Positions 1 to 5,686 of a DNA stretch of 12,555 nucleotides are shown piece by piece. The notes below the pieces were generated by a model. It was given only the letters and a program-made list of their open reading frames with translations, ran no database searches and was not told the DNA's origin. Location: the NCBI GenBank assembly GCA_023389045.1, contig JAEWEZ010000053.1:1-12555 (forward strand), written 5' to 3'. Numbering within the stretch: the stretch's first letter is position 1; each line of letters starts with the position of its first letter. The DNA is from Actinomycetes bacterium. GTDB taxonomy: Bacteria; Actinomycetota; Actinomycetes; Actinomycetales; Dermabacteraceae. A program made the position numbers and the translations under genes.

Positions 1-404
1 CCGCCTTCCACCTGCTGATCGGCGACCACGCTGCACTGCCCGCGATCGCTGCCGCCCTCGAAGCACTCGAGCCCTCCGCACGTGGCGTGGCCATCGTGCA
101 GCTCGACCACGAAGAGGACGTGCAGGAACTGCAGGCGCCGGAGGGCGTGGACGTGCAGTGGCTGATCGGCCCGCGTGAAGCGCTTCTGGAGGCCGTGCCC
201 GCCGTGGATCTGCCCGGCGTCGAGGGCCTGCAGGTCTTCTGCCATGTGGAGCGGGGCGTGACCAAGCAGCTGCGCCGCCACCTGGTGGTGGAGCGGGAAA
301 TCCCCCGCGAGCAGATCTCCATTTCCGCCTACTGGGCACTCGGCCGCATCGAGGATCAGTTCCAGGCGGAGAAGCGCGAACCGATCGGCAAGATCGACGA
401 CTGA
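1..404 (+). CDS. Siderophore-interacting protein (FAD/NAD(P)H ferric-siderophore reductase), C-terminal part
   Basis: This is the last 133 codons of a gene that begins before the window; the reading frame is open from base 3 to the TGA at 402-404. The visible part looks like the C-terminal NAD(P)H-binding half of the siderophore-interacting protein (SIP/ViuB) family. It starts with a GDHAALPAIAAAL segment, which in this family follows the nucleotide-binding strand. It ends with the family's typical pattern of a basic LRRHLVVE helix, then ISISAYWALGRIEDQFQAEK, where the YW-GR signature is diagnostic. Family members are cytoplasmic flavoproteins that reduce ferric siderophores taken up by ABC importers, releasing Fe2+. 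The N-terminal FAD-binding barrel, the start and any linked siderophore transporter lie outside the window, so operon context and iron regulation cannot be judged. The gene converges on metG. Confidence 0.88.
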   Translation, partial: AFHLLIGDHAALPAIAAALEALEPSARGVAIVQLDHEEDVQELQAPEGVDVQWLIGPREALLEAVPAVDLPGVEGLQVFCHVERGVTKQLRRHLVVEREIPREQISISAYWALGRIEDQFQAEKREPIGKIDD

Positions 405-425
405 GCCGGAAAGGCGCCATCAGAA

Positions 426-471
426 AGCGCCCTTACTAACACTTAGCGTGCTAAGTGTTAGTAAGGGCGCT
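426..471. terminator. Perfect 22-bp inverted repeat between convergent genes, probable bidirectional terminator
   Basis: The two 22-nt arms (426-447 and 450-471) are exact reverse complements separated by only GT, which in RNA would give a long hairpin with a four-base loop. It starts 21 bp after the stop of the siderophore-interacting protein gene and lies 83 bp beyond the metG stop, so it could end transcription from both sides. Against a simple Rho-independent reading, no T-rich run follows on either strand. Its AT-rich core, centred on CTTAGCGTGCTAAG, also resembles operators of TetR-family repressors, but no gene start lies nearby for such an operator to control. Confidence 0.6.
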
Positions 472-507
472 GTGAATGTTAACTTCCGGCGGCTCGGGTC
501 GGTTCCC

Positions 508-534
508 GGGGCCGACGGGGCCGAGGGGGCCGAC
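508..534. repeat. Three tandem 9-bp units GGGGCCGA(C/G)
   Basis: Units at 508-516, 517-525 and 526-534 differ only in the last base, and GGG follows. The array sits between the 22-bp palindrome and the metG stop. It is probably slippage-generated low-complexity sequence. No function is evident. Confidence 0.6.
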
Positions 535-554
535 GGGAATCGCCGTGCCGGGGC

Positions 555-2363
555 TTAGCCTTCCGAGCCGGCAGCGGCGCTCTGCAGGCGCTCCAGCTCC
601 TCCTCGACCACCGAGGCATCCAGCTTGCGGAAGATCGGGGTGGGCTTCACGACGGGCGCACCCACACGCACCTCACGATGCGCCCAGGCGGGAACCTGGG
701 AGTAGTCGCCGGTGATAATCGGGTAGCCGGGGCCACCGTCAAGATCCTCGGCCTCTTCAATCCGCGGAAGCGGTGCCACCTCGAGGTCGCCACCCAGGGC
801 CTTCTCCACCTCATTGGCGGAATGCGGCAGGAAGGGGGCGAGCATCGTGTTCAGATCCGTCACGGCCTGCGCGAGCACATGCAGAACCGTGAGCAGGCGG
901 GGCCGCTGCTCCTCCGCCTTCATCTTGAAGGGCTCGGTCTCGGAGACGTAGCGGTTCGCTTCCCCGACCAGACGCATAATCTCGGCGATCGCAGCGCGCT
1001 GACGGTGCCGCTCGATCAGGCCACCCACCGTCTCGAAACCGGCGGTGATCTGGTCGAGCAGGGCCCGGTCGATCTCCTCGAGTTCACCGGCGGCGGGAAT
1101 CTCCCCAACGTTCTTGGCGATCATCGCGGCGGTGCGGTTGACGAGGTTGCCCCAGCCGGCCACGAGCTCATTGTTGGTGCGGGAGACGAACTCGGCCCAG
1201 GTGAAGTCAGCATCCTGGTTCTCCGGGCCGGCCGCAGAAATGAAGTAGCGCAGGGCGTCGGCCTGATAGCGCGACAGCACGTTACGCACATAGATGACCA
1301 CACCCTTGGAGGAGGAGAACTTCTTGCCCTCCATGGTCAGGAACTCGCTGGAGACCACCTCGGTGGGCAGGTTCAGTTCCCCGTAGGTGCCGGGGGTGCC
1401 GCCTTTATCGCCCTTGCCGTTCTGGGCGAGCATTTCGGCCGGCCAGATCTGCGAGTGGAAGACGATGTTGTCCTTGCCCATGAAGTAGTAGGAGAGGGCC
1501 TCGGGATCGTTCCACCAGCGGCGCCAGGCCTCCGGGTCGCCACTGCGTCGGGCCCATTCAATGGACGCCGAGAGGTAGCCGATCACCGCGTCGAACCAGA
1601 CGTACAGGCGCTTATTGGGCTGGTCTTCCCAGCCGGGAACCGGGATGCCCCAGTCGATATCGCGCGTCATGGCGCGCGGTTTGATGTCCTCGAGGATGTT
1701 CTTCGAGAAGCGGATGACGTTCGGGCGCCACAGGCCCGTGCCCTCACGCTGATCCAGCCACCGTCCAAGTTCCGCCGCGAGCGCCGGCAGGTCCAGGAAC
1801 CAGTGCGCGGTTTCGACGAACTGCGGGGTTTCGCCATTGATGCGGGAGACCGGGTCGATCAGGTCGGTCGGGTCGAGCTGGTTGCCGCAGGCATCGCACT
1901 GGTCGCCGCGGGCGCCGGGGGTGCGGCAGATCGGGCAGGTGCCCTCGATGTATCGGTCCGGCAGGGTGCGACCGGTCGACGGGGACATCGCGCCCTGCGT
2001 GACCTTCTCGATCATGTAGCCGTTATCCCGCACGGTGCGGAACATCTCCTGCACCACCTGGTAGTGGTTGCGGGTGGTGGTGCGGGTGAACAGGTCGTAG
2101 CTCAGGCCCAGGGCCACGAGGTCTTCGATGATCACCCGGTTATTACGGTCGGCCAGTTCGCGGGCGGTCACACCCTCGGCATCGGCGGCCACCAGGATCG
2201 GGGTGCCGTGTTCATCGGTGCCGGAGACCATCAGCACGTCGTGTCCTGCCATGCGCATGTAGCGCGAGAAAACATCGGAGGGCACGCCGAATCCGGCGAC
2301 GTGTCCGATATGGCGGGGACCGTTGGCATACGGCCAGGCGACGGCAGACAGGACTGTGCTCAT
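555..2363 (-). CDS. metG: Methionine--tRNA ligase
   Basis: Cytoplasmic class I aminoacyl-tRNA synthetase that charges tRNA-Met and initiator tRNA with methionine. The 602-residue protein has the ATP-binding HIGH motif at residues 18-21, inside WPYANGPRHIGH, and a zinc knuckle formed by Cys143, Cys146, Cys156 and Cys159 in the connective domain. Catalytic-core segments DIDWGIPVPGW and YVWFDAVIGYLSA follow at about 235-265. The KMSKS loop is KFSSS at 348-352; its fourth residue is Ser rather than the usual Lys, although another Lys follows directly at 353. The rest is the alpha-helical anticodon-binding domain. No separate C-terminal tRNA-binding (OB-fold) domain is recognisable after it. The ATG at 2361-2363 fits the family N-terminus (AWPYANG within the first 15 residues). 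No Shine-Dalgarno sequence precedes it, and a -10-like TAAACT ends seven bases before it, so the mRNA is probably leaderless. Confidence 0.97.
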   Translation of the reverse strand: MSTVLSAVAWPYANGPRHIGHVAGFGVPSDVFSRYMRMAGHDVLMVSGTDEHGTPILVAADAEGVTARELADRNNRVIIEDLVALGLSYDLFTRTTTRNHYQVVQEMFRTVRDNGYMIEKVTQGAMSPSTGRTLPDRYIEGTCPICRTPGARGDQCDACGNQLDPTDLIDPVSRINGETPQFVETAHWFLDLPALAAELGRWLDQREGTGLWRPNVIRFSKNILEDIKPRAMTRDIDWGIPVPGWEDQPNKRLYVWFDAVIGYLSASIEWARRSGDPEAWRRWWNDPEALSYYFMGKDNIVFHSQIWPAEMLAQNGKGDKGGTPGTYGELNLPTEVVSSEFLTMEGKKFSSSKGVVIYVRNVLSRYQADALRYFISAAGPENQDADFTWAEFVSRTNNELVAGWGNLVNRTAAMIAKNVGEIPAAGELEEIDRALLDQITAGFETVGGLIERHRQRAAIAEIMRLVGEANRYVSETEPFKMKAEEQRPRLLTVLHVLAQAVTDLNTMLAPFLPHSANEVEKALGGDLEVAPLPRIEEAEDLDGGPGYPIITGDYSQVPAWAHREVRVGAPVVKPTPIFRKLDASVVEEELERLQSAAAGSEG

Positions 2364-2369
2364 GGTTCC

Positions 2370-2375
2370 AGTTTA
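2370..2375 (-). promoter_or_regulatory. -10 element for leaderless metG
   Basis: On the minus strand the hexamer TAAACT is followed by six bases and then the metG ATG. Transcription starting about seven bases below the -10 box would begin at the A of the start codon. I could not find a good -35 hexamer at 16-18 bp, so the call rests on the -10 match and the missing ribosome binding site. Confidence 0.45.
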
Positions 2376-2490
2376 CGGACCTGCGGCAATGTCTCGGGCG
2401 CCGAGCAGCATGAGACCCATTACGGTTCCGCTATATTTCACGTTTCTCTGCCCCGGAGACGCCCTGACGCAGTGGGTCCGCTCGATTCCC

Positions 2491-2518
2491 TTGGTTCCCT
2501 GGGCCACCCGGCTAGGCT
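2491..2518 (+). promoter_or_regulatory. Promoter for the UGPase gene, probably leaderless
   Basis: TTGGTT (2491-2496) and TAGGCT (2513-2518) are separated by 16 bp, a plausible primary sigma factor promoter. Only eight bases separate the -10 box from the ATG at 2527, so transcription should start at or next to the start codon. GGTGAG directly before the ATG is too close to act as a normal ribosome binding site. Confidence 0.45.
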
Positions 2519-2526
2519 GGTGAGCC

Positions 2527-3909
2527 ATGAGCACTGAAGGACTCGCAGCAGCGCAGAAAAAGATGGAGGACGCCGGCGTCCCCCGCACCGCGATCGATGT
2601 CTTCACCCACTATTACGGCCAGCTGGAAGAAGGCGTGACCGGCACGATCCCCGAGGACACCATCACCCCGTACCTCGATGCCCCGCATCTGGATGATGTG
2701 CGGATCGACCCGGCCCATGCCAAGCAGATCTTCGACCGTCTGGCGATCATCAAACTGAACGGTGGCCTCGGCACCTCCATGGGGATGGACCGTGCGAAGT
2801 CCCTGCTGCCGGTGCGGGACGGTAAAACCTTCCTGGACATTATCGTTGAGCAGGTGCTCGCCGCCCGCCGCGGCACTCTCTCGCCGCTGCCGCTGATCTT
2901 CATGAACTCCTTCCGCACCCGGGAAGACACCCTCAGCGCCCTGGAGAAGTACACGAATCTGCAGGTCGGGGACCTGCCGCTGGACTTCCTGCAGAACATG
3001 GAACCGAAGCTCACCGTCGATGGCCTGGAACCGGTCACCTGGGAGCAGGACCCGTCCCTCGAATGGTGCCCGCCCGGCCACGGCGACATTTACACCGCCC
3101 TGCAAACCTCCGGGCTGCTGCAGAAGCTCCTGGACGCCGGTTACAAGTACGCGGCCGTCTCCAACTCGGACAACCTCGGCGCCGTCCCGAGCCCGGTGCT
3201 CGCCGCCTGGTTCGCCTCCACGGGCGCGCCGTATGCCGCGGAGCTGTGCCGCCGCACCGCCGCTGACCGCAAGGGCGGGCACCTCGCGGTGCGCACAAGC
3301 GATGGGCGTCTGATCCTGCGCGACACGGCGCAGACCCCCGATGACGAGATGCACTTCTTCACCGATGAGCACCGCCACCCCTTCTTCCACACCAATAACC
3401 TCTGGTTTGACCTGGAGCAGCTCGATGCGGTGCTGAGGGAGCGCCACGGGGTAATGGGGCTGCCGCTGATCCGCAACCGCAAGACGGTGGACCCATCCGA
3501 TAAGACCTCCACCCCCGTCTACCAGATCGAGTCGGCGATGGGCGCGGCGATTGAAGTGTTCGAGGGAGCCACGGCGATCGTGGTGGGCCGCGACCGCTTC
3601 CTGCCCGTCAAAGCGACAAGCGACCTGTTCGTGGTGCGTTCTGACGCTTACGCCCTCGATAACCGTCGGGCTCTCGTGCAGCAGGTGCAGAATCTCCCCA
3701 CGGTGAGCCTCGCGGACGCCCCCTACAAGCTGATCGGCGACTTCGAAGCGCGATTCCCGCACGGGGTTCCCTCGGTGCGCGAAACCAGCCGGGTTGAGGT
3801 GCGCGGCGACTGGACCTTCGGGCCGGACGTCACCCTGGTGGGTGAGGCCGTGCTCGGTGAAGAAGGCGGCGAGGTGCCGGAGGGCGCGCGCGTCGGCACC
3901 ATCGGATAA
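2527..3909 (+). CDS. UTP--glucose-1-phosphate uridylyltransferase, eukaryotic-type UGP family
   Basis: Makes UDP-glucose and pyrophosphate from UTP and glucose-1-phosphate, supplying glucose for cell-wall polymers, glycolipids and galactose metabolism. The 460-residue protein belongs to the UDPGP family typified by plant and animal UGPase, not to the GalU/RmlA family common in bacteria. Visible signatures are the nucleotide loop LNGGLGTSMG (77-86) followed by Lys91, the uridine-contacting WCPPGHGD (180-187), VSNSDNLGA (211-219), HTNNLWFDL (288-296), QIESAMGAAI (333-342) and RDRFLPVKATSDL (355-367). The C-terminal segment near 430-450 (DWTFGPDVTLVGEAVLGE) fits the left-handed beta-helix end of the family. 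Length is normal. The gene stands alone, divergent from metG and followed by a strong terminator. UGP-type enzymes are known in some actinobacteria, including bifidobacteria. Confidence 0.93.
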   Translation: MSTEGLAAAQKKMEDAGVPRTAIDVFTHYYGQLEEGVTGTIPEDTITPYLDAPHLDDVRIDPAHAKQIFDRLAIIKLNGGLGTSMGMDRAKSLLPVRDGKTFLDIIVEQVLAARRGTLSPLPLIFMNSFRTREDTLSALEKYTNLQVGDLPLDFLQNMEPKLTVDGLEPVTWEQDPSLEWCPPGHGDIYTALQTSGLLQKLLDAGYKYAAVSNSDNLGAVPSPVLAAWFASTGAPYAAELCRRTAADRKGGHLAVRTSDGRLILRDTAQTPDDEMHFFTDEHRHPFFHTNNLWFDLEQLDAVLRERHGVMGLPLIRNRKTVDPSDKTSTPVYQIESAMGAAIEVFEGATAIVVGRDRFLPVKATSDLFVVRSDAYALDNRRALVQQVQNLPTVSLADAPYKLIGDFEARFPHGVPSVRETSRVEVRGDWTFGPDVTLVGEAVLGEEGGEVPEGARVGTIG

Positions 3910-3963
3910 CAGCGACGCCCCGCCCGTAGCCCGTGACCGCGGGTGCTCGGGTGGGCGGCATGA

Positions 3964-4003
3964 GAAAGGGGCCGACGCGGGCGATGCCGCGTCGGCCCCT
4001 TTC
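3964..4003. terminator. Strong intrinsic terminator after the UGPase gene
   Basis: Perfect 17-bp arms at 3964-3980 and 3987-4003 enclose a six-base loop (GCGATG). The outer end is AAA/TTT rich, and on the plus strand the stem is followed by CTTCGTCC. It lies 54 bp after the UGPase stop. It is also downstream of the converging GH76 gene, so it probably works in both directions. Confidence 0.85.
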
Positions 4004-4006
4004 CTT

Positions 4007-4055
4007 CGTCCGACGGAACTCACGTTCCTCTGGCGTCCGACGGAACTACGTTCCG
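4007..4055. repeat. Duplicated 21-22-bp element, each copy a small hairpin
   Basis: Copies at 4007-4028 and 4034-4054 share CGTCCGACGGAACT and then ACGTTCC, with one extra C in the first copy. Each copy contains an inverted repeat: GGAAC/GTTCC around four bases in the first, and ACGGAAC/GTTCCGT around three bases in the second (running to 4056). Starts are 27 bp apart. They lie between the UGPase terminator and the 3' end of the GH76 gene. They could be auxiliary stops for that gene or binding sites; nothing in the sequence decides this. Confidence 0.6.
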
Positions 4056-4133
4056 TGCCGTTGCCGCATGGGTGCGCTCAGGCGTGAAGCCCTGTTCCGT
4101 GGTATACAGCGGAAAACAGGTGTTTCGGTGTTG

Positions 4134-5423
4134 TTAGCAGAGGTCTGCCCAGTGGCGGCGCGGCATGGCCGCAAGAGCAAGGAGGCGAGCGAAACCGGCC
4201 TGCGCGAGCACCTCGAGTTCGCCCTGGTCATTGCGTTTGGTGAGCAGATCGGTGGCGGGATCGCGCTGATCCGCCCAGGCGCGCTCCGCGACCGCGCGGG
4301 TAATCCGCACTCCCTCGAACTCCTCACCGATGAGGGCCTGCGCCATCAGCAGATTCGAGCAGAGAATCGCATTGAAGAACACCGGCTGATCGGCATCCAG
4401 GCGCCCGCCGCGGTCGAACACCTCGTAGTGCTCGACGATCGCGCGGTACAGCTCAAAGGCGCGCTTGCGATGCTCCGCATCGCCCGTGATCCGGTACAGC
4501 AGGGCCTCCACTCCGAGCGGAACACCCTGGTTGTAGCTCCAGAAGGTCTTCTCGATGCTGCCGTCGCGTTTGACGTGGTCCCAGAACAGGCCTTCGGGCG
4601 CGAGCAGATGCTCGCGGGTCCAGTCCACCCAGCGGATCGCATCCTCCAGGAAGGACTCATCCCCGGTGATCTGGTGCATCCGCAGCAGGATCTTCGCAGC
4701 CGGCATCGTGGCGACCGTATTGCGGTCCCCATCGTCTCCCTGCGACCAGTACAGACCACCCGGGCGCACCTGGTTCGGATCGGTCGCTTCGGCCGAGCGC
4801 AGCAAGGCGATCACCTCGTGTACGCGTTCCAGGTTTCCGCGCTGACCGCAGGTGATCAGATGCTCTTCGATTTCAGCCAGGGCCACCCAGGAGTTGTCGT
4901 CGTAGAAGTAGGTGCCGTGAGCGCCCTGCTCGAGGTCTGTGGCGGAGGCGTATCCGGGCAGGCCCGTGGTGCCGCCGGGGGTGTGCCAGTAGCGTTCCTG
5001 GCCGCGGTCGCGGGAGTCGATCAGGGCCTCGAGGTCCCCGACGGCCTCCTCGCAGTGCCCGCCGGCATGGGCAAGTTCCAGCACCGCGATCCTGGCCTGT
5101 GAGAACGGCCATTCATAGGAGTAGGGCTCACCATCGCTGCGCGTCGGATGGAACTCGCGCAGCAGATCCGAGCCGTCATCTACGGCGAAGTTCTTTTGCA
5201 GGGCGGCGACGGCGCGGGCGGCGCGTTCGCGGTGCACGGCGTGCCCGGACAGGGAGACCGTGCCGGGGGAGTCGTCCTCGGGATGATCGGCGCAGGCCGA
5301 AGCAATCCCGGCCACGCCCGCACAGGCTCCTGCCACCCCCGCACCGATCACGCGGCGGCGGGTCGGTGCTGCACCATTGTCCTCTTCGCGCTGGTCCTCG
5401 GGCTGCTGGTCCGTGCCGATCAT
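4134..5423 (-). CDS. Tat-exported GH76 glycoside hydrolase, alpha-1,6-mannanase-like
   Basis: Predicted extracellular alpha-1,6-mannan hydrolase of family GH76, 429 residues. An (alpha/alpha)-barrel pattern is visible, with the adjacent acidic pair of the family at Asp175-Asp176 (TYFYDDNSWVALAEIE), GGLYWSQGD at 222-230, WSYNQGVPLG at 295-304 and repeated TGD-x(4,5)-A segments. The N-terminus has a twin-arginine signal (TRRRVIGAG, 21-29), a short Ala/Gly-rich hydrophobic stretch and a possible lipobox IASAC with Cys44, so the product is probably Tat-exported and perhaps lipid-anchored; Ala at -3 of the lipobox is weak. The start at 5423 is chosen because AAGGAG lies five bases upstream. A longer in-frame ATG at 5471 overlaps the predicted transcription start region and is unlikely. 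No transporter or regulator is linked. Targets could be fungal mannan or the cell's own lipomannan; this is inference. Confidence 0.85.
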   Translation of the reverse strand: MIGTDQQPEDQREEDNGAAPTRRRVIGAGVAGACAGVAGIASACADHPEDDSPGTVSLSGHAVHRERAARAVAALQKNFAVDDGSDLLREFHPTRSDGEPYSYEWPFSQARIAVLELAHAGGHCEEAVGDLEALIDSRDRGQERYWHTPGGTTGLPGYASATDLEQGAHGTYFYDDNSWVALAEIEEHLITCGQRGNLERVHEVIALLRSAEATDPNQVRPGGLYWSQGDDGDRNTVATMPAAKILLRMHQITGDESFLEDAIRWVDWTREHLLAPEGLFWDHVKRDGSIEKTFWSYNQGVPLGVEALLYRITGDAEHRKRAFELYRAIVEHYEVFDRGGRLDADQPVFFNAILCSNLLMAQALIGEEFEGVRITRAVAERAWADQRDPATDLLTKRNDQGELEVLAQAGFARLLALAAMPRRHWADLC

Positions 5424-5428
5424 GAGGT

Positions 5429-5434
5429 CTCCTT
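5429..5434 (-). promoter_or_regulatory. Ribosome binding site fixing the GH76 start
   Basis: AAGGAG on the minus strand, five bases before the ATG at 5421-5423. It decides between this start and an in-frame ATG 48 bases further upstream. Confidence 0.8.
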
Positions 5435-5471
5435 GACTGTGGTCGATCGTCGGCAGTGACGAAGGTCTCAC

Positions 5472-5500
5472 ATCGTAGGGAGCCTCGCAGGGCGGATCAA
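5472..5500 (-). promoter_or_regulatory. Promoter of the GH76 gene
   Basis: On the minus strand TTGATC (5500-5495) and TACGAT (5477-5472) are separated by exactly 17 bp, the best primary-sigma-type promoter in the window. Transcription would start near 5465 and give an untranslated leader of about 40 bases that contains the ribosome binding site. Confidence 0.65.
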
Positions 5501-5596
5501 CAGGGGGAAGCGGGGCGGATCACCAGGAGTCTCGAAGCGCGCCAGTGACGCCCCGGGGAATGGAACGCCAGAAGCGCACGGGCAGGCGCGCAGGAA

Positions 5597-5630
5597 AAGG
5601 GGCCCGACGGTATGACCCGTCGGACCCCTT
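5597..5630 (-). terminator. Intrinsic terminator of putA
   Basis: Fourteen-base arms at 5597-5610 and 5617-5630 pair around a six-base loop with one imperfect position. In minus-strand RNA that position is a G-U wobble, while in plus-strand RNA it is a C/A mismatch. The minus-strand hairpin ends in CCCCUUUUCC. Both points favour a stop for putA, whose coding region ends 57 bp upstream on that strand. Confidence 0.75.
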
Positions 5631-5686
5631 CTTCTCACCTCAGCGCCCAGCGCTCAGAGCACCGGGGCTGGGCTGTGTTCAGCGAA

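Noticed and set aside
476..715. A 79-codon open frame over the end of metG
   Set aside because: Pro/Arg-rich low-complexity translation overlapping metG in antisense; no ribosome binding site.
678..2537. A 619-codon open frame opposite metG
   Set aside because: Low-complexity antisense translation with no family signature; metG is certain on the other strand.
2512..4023. A 503-codon open frame opposite the UGPase gene
   Set aside because: Runs through the terminator and has antisense-like composition; UGPase motifs cover the forward strand.
4007..4056. Possible CRISPR array from the repeated hairpins
   Set aside because: Only two copies, about 5 bp between them and no cas genes nearby.
5424..5471. 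Longer N-terminus for the GH76 protein (ATG at 5471)
   Set aside because: It has no ribosome binding site and overlaps the predicted -10/start region, while the downstream ATG has AAGGAG at ideal spacing.
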